Source of the DNA: Paraspadella gotoi
Taxonomy: Eukaryota; Chaetognatha
Length of the DNA: 64,000 bases
NCBI GenBank assembly: GCA_051294375.1
Contig: CM119269.1
Location: forward strand, 186,001-250,000
Reading direction: 5' to 3'
Shown: one piece after another, positions 22,316 through 35,112 of the stretch
How positions within the stretch are numbered: the stretch's first letter is position 1
Layout of the letters: each line of letters begins with the position of its first letter
Translations under genes and position numbers: made by a program
Notes under the pieces: model-generated
Database searches by the model: none
The model's input: the letters and a program-made list of their open reading frames with translations, nothing else
What the model was told of the DNA's origin: nothing

Positions 22316-23853
22316 GAGAGTGACCGAAATAGGCAGGCATGAAAACACTCTCCATTGAAATGGTTGGATTTCAAATCCTTGGTAGAGAACGAAACGGACG
22401 ACAGATGGAAAGAAGAGAGAGAGAGTCTCGTTATATTTTATAGTATAGTAATTTTCAATTTGTCTCACAGAAACTAAAAATGAATTTAACTTGGCCTAAT
22501 TGAGATAAAAGAGAGAAAGAGGAATAATCGTAAATAGGTCAGGGATTTTTTGAGACTACGTAACAAAACGTTGGTAAATTTTGAGTTACGTAACAAAAGT
22601 TGGTGGGTTTCACGCAACGAAGTTGAAATTAGGCACGAAAACGTGGTAAGGCGATTGGCAGGAGAGAAGTCAGTCTGGCCTTGTCCTTAAACTTGGTGCG
22701 TAACGTTGGCCCGGGAATTCGTCTACACCAAATATTATGATCTCTTAACTTAATTCAACAATTTAAAAAAGGAAACCAAAAACCAGTTTGTATATTTAAT
22801 GGTAATAAAAATTTAGAATTTGGTTATGCACAAAAATTAACCAAGGTCATGACAGATTTACAAAATGGATTCTTTTTCATAAGTTCAATAGAGATAGAGA
22901 TAAAGATATTTCCAATGTAGAAATTTGCTCAAATTATTATATTTTAATATGTAACTTTTTTTTTGGTTCTATTGCAGGCGACTGCACAAGGAAGTTATCG
23001 ACCGCTGTTCTTCGTTAAATTCTTATTACATTGATATTTGATATCCTCCTCCATAGGAGTGTCCATTGATTTAACCCGACGGGGTTAGAACCTGGGACCA
23101 TCGCATTAAAAGAGGAAGCGTTAGACCAGTGCGGCTATTACTAATCAACGATGTTACAAAACTACACGATTTCCCAATTTCATTTTAAATTATATTTTCT
23201 CCTTTCTTTCATAGTTCTCATTACTTACTATTTTCTTTGTCATTTCATTTCTCTCTCCTTCTTAATATATATTTGTCTTTCCTTTTTCCTTTATGTTGGT
23301 CGCGCTGAACGATTAACTTTATTTTCTTCCTCAACCATAACAAAACAATTCCTTCTCTCTATTTTTCTTTCAAAACGAAGGGAGAAGACACTCTTTTGGT
23401 ATCCAAGATTGACCTCATAAAATCTGATGTTTTGCTTGTTTCTCTGATGCCTGCTTGTCTTCTTTTACAATTCGCATTACAACATTATGAGATCATTTAA
23501 TGATTTTTAATCTTCATCGCGCTGGTCACATTTTCTTTCCACACGCTTACCTTCCATTCTCTCTCCTCACCATTCTTTACCTGAATGCACTTACTTATCG
23601 CACCCAAGTTCGTTTCTCCTAACGACTCATATTCGCCGCCCGCCACCGCCGCCGCGCGAGCCGCCTTTTGTTTCCATCCTTTGTTTTCCTTTGTTTTTCT
23701 ATCGTAAACAAAACAACTTTGTAGGCGAATTACATCTCGTGTGTTTACGTGTTTGTTTTTGTTACTCGGTTATGTTTAGAAAATTTTCTCGCTTTAGGAG
23801 ACTTCGAGTCCGGACTTGAATACTCGTAAAAAAAGGAGGGAAAATCAGCAGGA

Positions 23854-23935
<82 letters not shown>

Positions 23936-24264
23936 TGAAATGGCGAATAACACATGAGGCGGAATTTTTAAGAATAGGAATTTATTTATTTCCCGAAATT
24001 TTGATTTTTTTTTCTGAAATCGAATTTTTTATCGAATTTTGAAAAATAAAAAAAAATATTTTATGCATTTGGTTTAGACTAAAACAATGAAATGAAAAAG
24101 TGTTTAAGATGAAGAAGCCGAAAAACTATGAGAAGAAATATGAAAGAGAAAGAAGAGAAAAGAGGGAGAAAGAGAGAAGAGAAGAAGAGATAGGAGGAGG
24201 AAAGAGAGAAGAGAAGAAAGAGTGTAAAGAAATATAGACTAAAGAAATAAAAAGCGAAAGGGAA
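22316..24264. other. Gene-free duplicate of 3,736-7,320 (shorter)
   Basis: Contains the tRNA-Lys-like sequence (23,075-23,150), a CCG-rich patch (23,635-23,665), (GA)n at 23,860-23,935 and a purine-rich run at 24,130-24,240. It lacks about 1.6 kb present in the other copy (roughly 5,340-6,960); the join falls in the GA microsatellite. Confidence 0.5.
23075..23150 (-). repeat. tRNA-Lys-like sequence
   Basis: Minus-strand reading: TAGCCGCACTGGTCTAACG (A-box-like), CTCTTTTAAT (Lys-UUU-like loop), then CAGGTTCTAACCCCGT (B-box-like T arm). The 5' and 3' ends cannot form an acceptor stem and the anticodon stem is poor, so it is a pseudogene or SINE head. Confidence 0.4.
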
Positions 24265-24339
24265 TTGGCTAGAATTCACCCGCCATAAGAATGTCCTTTT
24301 CAGTCGTGACCAGGTGGCTCATCAATTAATGACATCAGG
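24265..24339 (+). repeat. tRNA-derived SINE fragment
   Basis: Equivalent of 7,321-7,400, interrupted by an N gap at 24,340. Confidence 0.5.
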
Positions 24340-24364
24340 NNNNNNNNNNNNNNNNNNNNNNNNN

Positions 24365-24799
24365 TTATCTGTGGAAAGCCATCTAACGCTTACTTATATT
24401 AAAAACTCTTAGTGTTTGTAGGGTTCTTGTTTTGCCTAACTCTGACAAACTCCCTCAACGCTGAAAATCAATAACGTATAACCTTTATCGATCTTTTAAC
24501 AAAATAATAAGTAGCGAATTCAGTTTAATATATACTAATCAATTCCAGCGTCGACCTAATTATATCCCCCGCCAGGTTTGAGATTAACTCATTATTTTGT
24601 TATATAAATGAATACCCGATGAGATTTAATCATTTCTCTTTCCATAACCATTAATTAATTAATAATATTAAATTAATAACTCACTGCTAACAGCTAACGT
24701 CGCTCACTGATTCATTACGTACTATAGTGCTAGATTCATCACCATGCTTCCACTTTGCACATACATGAACTCGTTCTACACTGTGCCTACGCGACCGTC
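24365..24799. other. Noisy copy of the peptide-gene intron end
   Basis: Aligns with about 13,610-13,900 but with very frequent insertions and some unmatched bases (24,690-24,790). It looks like raw long-read sequence. Confidence 0.5.
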
Positions 24800-25111
24800 T
24801 TAGAGATCAATCTAGTCACTCGGGAAGCGCAGAAACGATCACGTACTCCAGATCTGGATGGCGCATTGTCGAAAAATTATTGAAATGAAAGGAAACCTGA
24901 AGACGCAAGGTATAGACTCGATCGATGAACGCTGATGACGACCTTGGCGTTCCAACACACTCGCCAAAAAAAGCGTTACAGGCCACAAGATAAAAAAGAA
25001 GATCGCGAACACAAGGAAGGGAGAATTTAGATTATTTTTAGATTATTTAGATTTAACAAAGATATCGGAGTAAGAACAAAGCGGGTTCAGGCTAATTTAT
25101 GCTCCGCCTAG
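24800..25111 (+). pseudogene. Third copy of the cationic-peptide exon 2, heavily disrupted
   Basis: Aligns base-by-base with 13,920-14,189 (for example GATGACGACCTTGGCGTTCC and AGCGTTACAGGCCACAAG) up to the TAG near 25,109. It is broken by more than ten indels and lacks most of the Asp run. Given the same density of indels in the non-coding flanks, this is more likely sequencing error than a decayed paralogue. It should not be counted as an extra gene. Confidence 0.6.
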
Positions 25112-25219
25112 GTATCAATATGGAACATAAAGCTTAGCTTAAGTATGAGTACCACGAAAATTCTCAAAGCGTTAAACGAACAACCAACCATCAGTACAGA
25201 TAGCAATTAGTTACAAAAA

Positions 25220-25700
25220 AATAATTTTTATGTTTTTTAATTTCTCAGTAGGCTAGTATCTATACTATATCAGTACTATCCTATATAAATCGAAAAAATT
25301 TCAAAATAGCTTTTCTTAACTTTTGCATTGCAGATTATTGAAATTCCTTCGGCAAAAAGATTGATAAAAAAAATATAATTTATTTTTTAAAAATTTCTTC
25401 ATAAGGGATATGTGAAAATTTTATCAAAAACATAGTTTGAATAATATAAAAGTTAACTTTTCACTTTTAAATATTACAGTTACTTGAGCACTTACATGTG
25501 ACAGCTTCAATGAGACTTCTTTTACAAAAGAGTTATACGTCTTTTTATCAACTTTTTATGACGAGATCCAAAATCTGCCAAAAAATAAAAAAAACTTGTA
25601 GAAAAAAACTGTTTTTGAAGATTTAACATATTCTGGAGATTCGTAGTACTAGTCTCACAAATAGTAAGCCAACTGCGAATATTATGAAAATTTATTATAA
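25220..25700. mobile_element. Long inverted repeat, third copy
   Basis: Same position relative to exon 2 as 14,300-14,755. Arms are still recognisable around 25,330-25,420 and 25,490-25,575. Confidence 0.5.
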
Positions 25701-26049
25701 ATATTTTCTTATATCATAATGTTCAGATTAGGTCACTTTAGTATAAATGTGTTCGTTCCCCACTTATTTAGCATAATTTTTAATAACGTTAAATTAGAAA
25801 TGTTACTACGCCTCTAGATAGGACCTTGAAATACCTTTATTTATTTGTAAATCACAATCTGTTTATCTGGATTGCGTCTTCTTCATGGGAGGCTGTGGCT
25901 GATCTTTTAGGTCAGTATTAGTGTCAAAAAAAAAAATCTATGCTCTAGTGGTGTACAAGAAGTCGTGTTCAAAGTGTACGAGCATCAACTTATCCTATAT
26001 TTTAAGTAATAGAAATTATTTGTGTTACAAATTGACTGAGAAAACCAGA

Positions 26050-26560
26050 TATGGTGGACAAAAAATGCCACCAACCGTTCACTCACTGGGCCATGTGAGT
26101 CGCTCACTCTCATTGGGTGAGCGTCGACTTCCAGAACACAACAGCAACGAACAACACGTTTCAGGGCACATGCCTCAACCTGGGCGACTGCACTTTCCTC
26201 CTAACAACACATCAGGCGACATGTCCTCAATTGTGACACACTTCACCAACAACCATCACTGATAGAACTACAGACTTCTCGCCTCACGGAGGGGGGATGT
26301 ATTGGTGGGACTAAAATCCATCAAGAAGACCGTTCAATCGACGGGCCACTTTTGGTGCCAAAGAGGCAAGTCATTCGCTTCCCAAACCCAAAGGTCTGTG
26401 GTTTCTAGCCCGGTGGCGCCTCCTAGCAGTATTAAGTGGGCACGGGGCGCTTAATCCCACGGCCCTGTAACTCGCTGTACAGCCTGATCGAAAGCTCAGG
26501 GAGCATGCTTATCATCATGAACGTTCTACTTCAGCTTAACACATAATAATACATTTACTG
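26050..26560 (+). repeat. Compound SINE-like repeat, third copy of the locus
   Basis: Matches 19,330-19,790 with many indels, including the 48-bp pair (26,160-26,250) and the terminal GTTCTAGCCC region. Confidence 0.5.
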
Positions 26561-27505
26561 CTCTTTCGACTCAGTTGTAATTGTAAATTTTTTATAAATC
26601 TTATTAATATAAATTTGTGCGCGATTATTTAACGTAATTCTCAGTTTAAAAAGCTAAACCATAATTAGCGGCGCGTTTTTTTTCTACTCAACTAATTTTA
26701 AAATCAATGAAATAACCACTGGTTTGCAAATGACAGCATATTTCTACCGGCGCTCTGTAAAAATTGTCCACATGTATATGCACATTTAAAGTTTTATACT
26801 TTCTTTAAGTTTCTAAATATTTTTTATGTGAAATTCTAAGTTTAATTTTTTTTTTTAATATGAATGAAAAAGTTCTAAAACTTTATTTGAGGCGGATAAT
26901 GTTGTTCTTATTTTTGTATTTGATTTTTGCATATTTTATTCAAACTAAATTTAAAGTTATTTACTTAAGTATAATTAGCCATGCATTAAATAAAATAAAA
27001 TTTTTAGCTAAAACTTATAAAAGTGAAAAGTTTTTCTTATCGTAAAGTAATTATCGTTCTATTTATTTGCTGTTGTTTCCTGGCTTAGTAGATCAGTCCT
27101 AAGATCCGAGGGGTTTTAATGGTATTGCCAAGTCTTAATTGTAATAATAATTGGAAAATGTTTCACTGTTTTAAAAGTCAATAGTCATTTTTAGTAAAAT
27201 TACAAACAATTTTCACATATTTTCTATCTCTATTGCTATAGCAGCTGAATTGTGTTTAGTCGACTTATTTATTTGACCCTGCAACAAAGGCTAGTCTATT
27301 TTATGGGTAAGTAAATTGTTGAATAAACTTAGAATAAAACCATTTTACATTATAATTATAAAAAAAAAAACTTAAAAAAAAGAGAAAGAAAAAAGAAAGA
27401 AAGAAGATGAGAAAGAAAAGAAAGAAAGAAAGAAAGAAAAAGATGAAAAAAAGCTTTTGTGGGTCAAATGCAAATGAATCTTTTGATGATGACGTCAGAA
27501 ATCGA

Positions 27506-27544
<39 letters not shown>

Positions 27545-28153
27545 TTTTTTTTTCTCTCTCTCTCTCGCCTAAATTCCATCAATCATCCATCATTACATTT
27601 TCTCAAGTCTCATCATTCACTTCTTCTGATCCGATTAATCTTTACCATATTAAGATATAAAGCATTATAAGCATATTATAGTATATAAATAGTACAGTTA
27701 TCATGCAAATGAATAAGTATAAATGCATTACATGATGCAAAATGAAAGTAAAATGTTAAAATAGTTTAGCGGAATAAAAAAAACTATCTGTAACTTTTAA
27801 ACGTCGTGGAACAGTATTGAGTTTTTGTAACAAGGTTGGAATGTTCTCAACAAGACGAAATAAGGCTTTCTTAAGTTTTCTGCAACGGTTCTGGCTTGGG
27901 ATTGAACCAAACTTCGCGGTAAAGAGTTCATATCTTTACTGAGTTAGTCTTCGGGTTTGTTTCTGGGCGATCTTAAAGTACATTTTGAAAAGTAAAATAA
28001 AATAAGAAAGAAAACTAAATTGCAGATGAAAATGAAAAATAACAAAACTGGGACAAAATAATATTTAGCACATAATAAGAAAAATCTCAAAGCCAGACAG
28101 CAAGTAGAAAAAGAGACAGAGAACAAAGTGGGAAAAAGGAGAAGAGGAGAGAT

Positions 28154-28186
<33 letters not shown>

Positions 28187-28286
28187 CCGAAATAGGAGGC
28201 ATGAAACAATCTCCATAAATGGTTTGGATTTCAAATCCTTGGAGAAACGAAACGGACGACGATGAAAGAAAGAGAGAGAAGAAGAG

Positions 28287-28323
<37 letters not shown>

Positions 28324-29123
28324 GAAGAGGGAGTGTGTCAGTTCAGGAAAGATTCAATAGGGAGACGTCCTCTTAAGACGATGATAAACGCGAGAGAGAA
28401 AAAAGAGAGAGAAAGAAAAATGGCGAATTCAAAGTGTTTTATCGCATTAGTTGATTCTAGATTTTTACATAATCATAATCCTTGTCATAATTTAACTCCA
28501 AGTGATAAGACTCTTTTTTAAAAAAATGTTGAAATTATAAGGATCGTCGATCAATGACCTTGAAAAAATCAAAAAAATGTTACGTCGACTAGCATGATTT
28601 TTATCTTTGCAGTTTGTAAAACAGGTTTAGCGCTTTAAACATAAGAAGTCTTTAAGTAGTTGATTATTTTGATAAGAAATCATTTGAGAGCAATGATTGC
28701 CGAACAAAAGTTTGAATAAAATTTAAAAAAACTTGGAAATAAAAAAAAGAAAAACATTTTATTTGAAGAACTACACCAAATTCTAAATATGCTTTTTTTG
28801 TCATCTGTTATGTCATTTACAGAAAATGTTAAATTTGTATTTGTTGCACATTTGAGGAGCAGTAATTATTTAAATGCTTTCATTATTTTAAACGGTTAGT
28901 GAAGGAATAAAAGAAGAAAAATTTTGAGAACTGTAAGAACTGTCAACTGCTTTCAGCGTTTAAGATATGAAACTTAAAAAAATAAACGATTGAAGCATAT
29001 TTAATCATTGTATTAAATTCTAACTTGTAACTTGTAAAAATTTTTACAAATGAAAGCTAAAAAATGAAAGGATAAAATATTTATAGCAATAAATTTTTTT
29101 TTATCAATCTCTCTCTGTTTTTT
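26561..29123. other. Gene-free duplicate of 15,531-18,203
   Basis: Holds (GAAA)n/(CT)n at 27,380-27,560 and GA runs at 28,155-28,190 and 28,290-28,321. A local TATAAGCAT-type expansion at 27,660-27,735 is absent from the other copies. The LINE insertion is absent at 28,140. Confidence 0.5.
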
Positions 29124-29977
29124 AGTCGGATCTGCTTTCAGCAGATCCCGACTCTATAATTCACTTTGTTGGTCTGTCGGTCTGCACCCTCAATATTATC
29201 GGGCACTCACTTATATCATGTCAGAACATCGAATTATGATAAATTATGAAAAAAAAAATGATGTCCGTCCATCTGTCCGTCCATCCGTTCGTCCGTCAGT
29301 CCGTTCGTCCATTCGTCCGTCCCACCTTACCAAAAAATACCAATTACTCGTAATTGGATAGATGAATTGGAATGAAATTTTGTGAGTGGGTAGGGAAGTG
29401 CGTGATTGAGCTGTATATGAAGTTTCGATGGAATTGTCTGAGTGGAAATGAGTTTAAATGGAAAAAACAAAAAAATATATTTTACTATTTGAACACCAAA
29501 TACTCATGAATGGATGGGGCGATTGACTTGAAATTTTGTATTTGGGTAGAAAGGTGTGTGATTAAACTGGAAATCAAGTTTTGATGGAATCGTTTGAGTG
29601 GAAATGAGTTTAAATGAAAAAAAACAAAAAACCTGTTGCACTAATTGATTATGCTTCTTTTTCTTTTTATATTAAATGTAAATGCATGATGTATTATTAA
29701 ATCAAATAATTAATCAATTAATTAATCAATTAGTCAATTAATTAATCAATAATTAATTAATCAGTCAATAAATCAAGTCAATTGTTATCGACATTATTCT
29801 CATCGTCGTCATTGCTTTTATCGTGGTTAGTGACGAAAAGACCTAAAAACAAATATTTGGGATCAAATTAATTATTAATTGCCTAATTAATTAATTAACT
29901 TGAATTATTTAATTATTGAATTGAATTAATTACCGATAATGATCGTGGGCAGATCCGACATTGTTTGCTCAAACTTG
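29124..29977. mobile_element. HINE-like element, family 1, complete 854-bp copy
   Basis: The left end is a stem-loop with arm AGTCGGATCTGCT (29,124-29,153, one extra C in the second arm). The right end is GCAGATCCGACATTGTTTGC followed by TCAAACTTG at 29,949-29,977; its first 11 bases are the complement of the left arm. Inside are a GTCCGTCC-rich tract (29,263-29,320), two ~157-bp tandem units (from 29,341 and 29,498) and TTAATTAA-rich DNA. T runs flank both sides. There is no coding capacity. These are the traits of non-autonomous Helentrons: unequal terminal inverted repeats, a terminal hairpin and insertion between T residues. Confidence 0.65.
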
Positions 29978-29981
29978 TTTT

Positions 29982-30023
<42 letters not shown>

Positions 30024-30066
30024 GCATCTTGTACCTGCCTCGGCCTCCGAAAGGGGCGCTTCATTA
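29978..30066. repeat. (CT)n microsatellite and flank
   Basis: CT repeat at 29,983-30,023 immediately beside the HINE end. Confidence 0.8.
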
Positions 30067-30445
30067 AGGGGACCCAGTGATAAAAATGATATCATAAGCT
30101 TAAGGGTCTATCATCAAAGGAATTTGAATGGTGATAGTCATTAATTTTTCTTTGCACGGGAAAGTGGCAAAAAAATTCCTATCTCTTATTCTAGCGGAAA
30201 CAAAAATTTAATAATTATGAAAAAAAAATTTAGTTGACCCTACCTAAATATTTATATAATCCATTATTTTATTTTTGCATTAGAAAGTATTTTTTACTAA
30301 ATTCCAATTTTTTATTTTTTACTGTACAAAGCTATAATTTTAGGTTTAAGCGTCATTGAACAAAGGCTGTATTGGCGTTCGCGGTGCGCAACGCGGGCGT
30401 NNNNNNNNNNTTTTACCCCCCCTGTTCACTTGGTCCCCTTAAAGA
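30067..30445. mobile_element. Possible TTAA-type DNA transposon ends (interior gapped)
   Basis: GGGGACCCAGTGA follows TAA at 30,070, and its inverted partner TCACTTGGTCCCC lies before TTAA at about 30,426-30,442. TTAA at the right end and the 5'-GG termini would fit the Kolobok or a related TTAA superfamily. A 10-N gap at 30,401 hides an unknown length; in the other copy of this locus (35,215-39,830) the same ends are 4.6 kb apart. Confidence 0.35.
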
Positions 30446-30639
30446 CTTTATGTTTTCTCATGAAAGAAAAGGGAAATATCAATCCGAGCACCTGAGACTG
30501 AGACTGACTAAGACGACGACGACGACGAAGACGACGACGACGCATAAACACAGTAAATAGTATTATCCCTTGTATTTACTACCTATGCCTACACTGATTA
30601 GCATGCAAGTGCGTATTTGCACGCTCGTGTAAACGCGAG

Positions 30640-30745
30640 ATCAAGCACGACCAAGCACGATCAAGCACGACCAAACGCGACCAAGCACGACCAAACGCGA
30701 CCAAGCACGATCAAGAACGACCAAGCACGATCAAGCGCGTGACCA
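30640..30745. repeat. 10-bp minisatellite (CAAGCACGAC)
   Basis: About ten units alternating CAAGCACGAC, CAAGCACGAT and CAAACGCGAC. Shorter, noisier copy at 40,040-40,130. Confidence 0.85.
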
Positions 30746-31029
30746 AGTAGNNNNNNNNNNAATCTCTTGCTTTCTCTTGACCTGTCCCAAGTCTACAGGG
30801 AAAATTAGCTTATTTAATTTAAATAAATGATAATTTTGATAATGGTTCATACAATCACTGAGAATAGATATGGCCTTTTATACTTAGAGAGTCTCCAACT
30901 TGTTTTTTAATTCAAGGCAGCAAATTAACAGTTCGGGTTCGTCGCGCGATCTTCAATTCTCTGTTTATAAAGATGAACAATGGTCCACCAATGAACATTA
31001 AATTATAGAAAAAATTAAATTTATGTACC

Positions 31030-31113
31030 TATAGGTCAGGAGCTGATGGTATTACCCAATGAGCCACCGGGTCTCGACTTAAATATCATGCTTATTGTAA
31101 TGCCCGACTACAG
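31030..31113 (-). repeat. tRNA-derived SINE fragment
   Basis: Reverse-oriented piece of the fold-back SINE: AATGAGCCACCGGGTCTCGAC and ATGCCCGACTA at its end. Confidence 0.55.
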
Positions 31114-31264
31114 AAAAGAAAATAAGGGGAAAAAAAGGGAAAATAAAACTAAGAAAAAAATAAAAATAAAAAGAAAAGCATAAAGTGGTAGATAGAGAAT
31201 CAGGCAACCCGACAGCTCGACATTCCCTCGTCGAATCAGCCTAAGAAGCCGACGTCGAAAGGAA

Positions 31265-31380
31265 AAATGTCCTCGATTCCTTCGCGACTTGCGGACACAT
31301 TTGCCGACATATTTGCCGATGCCGATGATGACATATTTGCCGACACATTTGCCGACATATTTGCCGACACATTTGCGAGA
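31265..31380. repeat. 14-bp minisatellite (TTTGCCGACAYA)
   Basis: Tandem TTTGCCGACATA/TTTGCCGACACA units; they appear again at 40,810-40,885. Confidence 0.8.
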
Positions 31381-31437
31381 CCGCCCACGTTTTGTTGCTT
31401 CGCAACACAAAAGCGAATCATAATATTTTGAATTCGT

Positions 31438-31565
31438 TCCTCCTTCGTTTCACGCCTGTTCTCCTCCCCCTCTCCCTCCTTTCTCGTTCTCCTCCCCTTC
31501 TTCCTCCTTTTCTTCTCGTTCTCCTCCCCCTCTCCCTCCTTTTCTTCTCGTTCTCCTCCCCCTCG
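31438..31565. repeat. Pyrimidine-rich ~30-bp minisatellite
   Basis: About four units of TTCTCGTTCTCCTCCCCCTC followed by TCCCTCCTTT. In the other copy of the locus (40,985-41,945) the array is several times longer. Confidence 0.85.
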
Positions 31566-34500
31566 ACGCATAGCACAGAGAGAGTGCTGGTGCGGCATTA
31601 TCTCGAGATTATATATTCAAGAATTACCTTCTTAAATTTTAAATATTTTTTTTTATTAAAAGAATTAATACCATCAATTAAGGCGCATTGAGAACCGAGT
31701 TTCAAACGTCTCTATCAGTTCGAGCTGATTAGATCATGTTATTCTTTAAGTAACCCATTGGCAAGGGGTAAATAAGATTAGGTCTTAACAATTGGACATA
31801 AGCAAGCGTTATCTTTTCATAAAATTAATAATTTTCTTCGTACAAAAAATACAATGTGGATGGCGCCGTTCAACACGGACAAAGCGATGGGTGGCGCCGT
31901 TGGGGTCAGGGAAAAACAATCTTCGTAACAGAACTGGACAACGCATAGACATACTGTCGGGTCTGTAAAATAGGTGAGTAAAAACGGTCGTTCTTAATAT
32001 ACCGTGCATGACATATGAAACTAGCACTGCTGTGGAAGATGCATCAGAAAGGAGGATCCAAGAAATGGAAGATGCTGCGTTTTGTGTGAATATACAACGG
32101 CACAGTGATGGTAATTTATTCTATCTCCCACCTCTGAGACGTCATGTCTGTTGAGTTATCAAGTAAAAAGATCTTTGCGATACGGTTCCTGCGGCCTTAT
32201 CGAGATTGCTTTTTAAAAGAACATCAAGTCTCGTTCCAAAATCAGCGTTGTAATAAACGGTATGTAAAGTAGTACGGATAAAAACAGAGGAACGGAAAAG
32301 ACCTGAGATCCTGTACAGGCGATAGTCCTATCGATTACGATACGGTACCAGACTTTGACTCTACAGATAAAAGAATGCTGTTGTTTTGTGCGTGGGGTGG
32401 TAGACCCGATGTTCACGGTAAACTGCGGTAGTAAATACGTGTTCATATTTTGATTAAAAATAATGTTTAATAATGAAAGAAGAAATATTGAATCGCCATT
32501 AGATTACTTACGTAAACACCGAAAGGGGTCACGGTGAAAGAAAAGCATGCGTCCCCCATTTCTGGTGGACGAAAAAAGTCAACGACGATGGTTAAGACGC
32601 ACGAACACGGTTTCCGTCCATCACGTGACCATACTTGACACCATGAGAGATCGGAACACCGAGGGCTGAGAATGGGACGAACGAAGTAGCGAGTGAACGA
32701 AGACGAACAGAAGAGTCGAGCACGATGATCGACAGAAAGAGGCTAGCCAGCAACGACCCAAGGGCGGAATGGAACGACTGGGGTAGTGTGGGCGTATACC
32801 GATCACAGCGATCGGACACATAGGAGAGTTGAGAGGACGACTGAAGAGATTGGCTGAGCGACGGAACGGACTCGATGGACGGTTGAGACGAACTGAAGAT
32901 TGGCCATACGACGCACCAGGAAGCGAATTAGTTGAGGTACGAACTGAAGATTGAGCGGACGAAGCGGGAGAGAGGGAATAGACGCCGATGGAATCAGCAC
33001 GAGATTGGCGCTCGATACTAAGAAGAGGAAGAGGGAGCTGACGAGCGGACACCGAATGGACCACCCATCGCCATAGGAAGTATCGACGAAACGATTCTAT
33101 GGACCAAAATTGATTGAAACAAAAGTCAAGGCGAACAGAGCGGAGTCAAACGTGATTTAAATTTAGGAATTCACGGGTAACAACATAGAGAGCAATACTG
33201 CGTGGTGATCGCAGATGCACAACAGAGAGATAACAGAAAAGATTCGATGATGGAATTGACATAACGACACACTGCTCAGATGATGGAGCAAATAAAAACA
33301 GCTTCAAAGGATAACTAAGCCGGCCAAGTGACATAGTAATACACATAGGTATGAAGATCGACGCATTTCGTCTGGAATAAAACCAAACACTGGCTAACTG
33401 CAACGCCAAGAGAATAAAGAAGAAGGGGAATTTAAACGATGAACTTATAGGTGAGAAATTCTTTTACAGTCGGGCATTGAGCGTGAAGGATCATCTGGTA
33501 TTGGTGGTTTCACCAATTTTATTAAAAGTAAATAAATATTCAACATCAAATAAAAAAATCGACGCACTGCTCGCGCCCAAGCACGAGAGACGTGCGAAGC
33601 ATGTGGAATAAATAGGGGCATAGTGAATACGCAAAAAATAAGGAGGTATTGTAAGAAAATAGAGAGAAGAAACAGGACAAGAAGATCCTATTCCGGCGAA
33701 GAAGAGGAATTCGATGGCGAGTGACTGCAAAAGACTTCGCATCTCCGATTGAAAAAAAAAGAAAGAATTGAAGGAGAGAATAAAACTTTGAGCCCTGTGT
33801 TCTGAAGAGAGGTAAAATATAAAGGGCTTGTTGAGCATTACGGGTGAATACCAGATTGTCATAGCCAGTCGCTTCTCCTACGAAGTCAATATAATCACGA
33901 GAAACCAACGTTTATAGAACTACATGAGGAAAAACCCCACTCTCATTAAAACATTTGGAAATATATGATTAAAAAAAGAGAACCCATTGAAATGAACGTA
34001 CGAAAACTGGAAGAAAAATAAAAGTGGAGAAACTGAATGAGAGCGAAAAGTCATACAGAATATGCGTAAACAGCCTCGATGCAGAATAAGCATACGTAAT
34101 CTCACCAAACATTCCATTGTAACGTCCTAGAATAATATTCCAACGACGCCGGAATGCCGTATGGAGCTTATATTTACTGGAAGTAGACACAATTGAAATA
34201 GAAGGATGTAGGGGTGGGGTGAATAGAGGGAGAACGTACAATGTATATTGTGTTAATGTTGGTTTTTGACCAATTTAGACGCTAAGGTAAAGCACGATAG
34301 AAAAGAGTAATGCGAACAGCGACCATGCGCAGAGCTGGTGTCGAGTAGATGCTGAAGTATCGAATGGGTAGAGACAGAGGACAGCACGGTATCGTAGAAA
34401 GAAGTTCGAATGAGAAAGAGCACACCTGGCAGGGTTTCGCGCGGCTTAAAAGAGCGTTACGTCATGCATTTTTTAAGTCACAATTTTTTCGTGGCAGATG

Positions 34501-34894
34501 AACGGACAGCCTAGACAGTCAGCAGACAGGCAAAAAGATAAGAAAGTCCTCATAGGTCGGTGTGCGATATTCGGCTGAAACGACTGAAAGTGCAATTGGT
34601 ACGCGTGTTCTTTCTGAGTAACTGTGATTTAAGGCGACGTAAGTTTTCGAGCGGCGCGAATTCTTTTATCCTGGTCCAAGGTGTGGTCAAACTGTGACCA
34701 CGTCTCAGTCAGCTAAACAATCGGACTAAAATGATCCGTCGAAAATCAAACCGCAGCTGGCGTTCACCAGAGTGATAATCAACAGCTAGAAAATCGTTAC
34801 GACATTGCGTTCTTTCTGTGAATCTTGATAAAGCGATAAGTTTTATTGAGTTTGCGAGTGTTTCTCAAACCTTATCAAAGATGGCCAGGAAGGT
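31566..34894. other. Single-copy stretch of different composition, no gene recognised
   Basis: The only multi-kb part of the window without microsatellites or duplicates, and richer in G+C and CpG than its surroundings. Minus-strand frames of 60-147 codons tile 32,600-34,240 but do not join by plausible splice sites, and none resembles a family I know. Around 32,840-32,960 a ~50-bp motif (GAACTGAAGATTG) recurs three times. It could be an old transposon, a non-coding region or part of an unrecognised gene. Confidence 0.4.
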
Positions 34895-35112
34895 GTAGTA
34901 GTATTCATCTCTGTCGTCATTGCTTTTTATCGTGCGTAGTGACGAAAAGACGCTAAAAATAATATTTGGGGATCAAATTAATTATTTTAATTGCCTTATA
35001 TTTATTTAATTTATTATATAACTTTGAATTATTTTAATTACTTGAATTGACATTAAACCGGATAATTAGATCGTGGGGCAGATCCGACATTGGTTGCTAC
35101 CAAACTTGTATT
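34895..35112. mobile_element. HINE-like element, family 1, right-end fragment
   Basis: Matches 29,795-29,977: CTCTGTCGTCATTGCTTTTT, TTAATT-rich DNA and the terminal GCAGATCCGACATTGG, with extra bases. Its left part is replaced by the single-copy stretch before it. Confidence 0.55.

Noticed and set aside
24800-25111. Independent paralogue of the cationic peptide
   Set aside because: Differences from the other copies are mostly one-base indels at the same rate as in non-coding flanks, pointing to unpolished sequence of the same gene.
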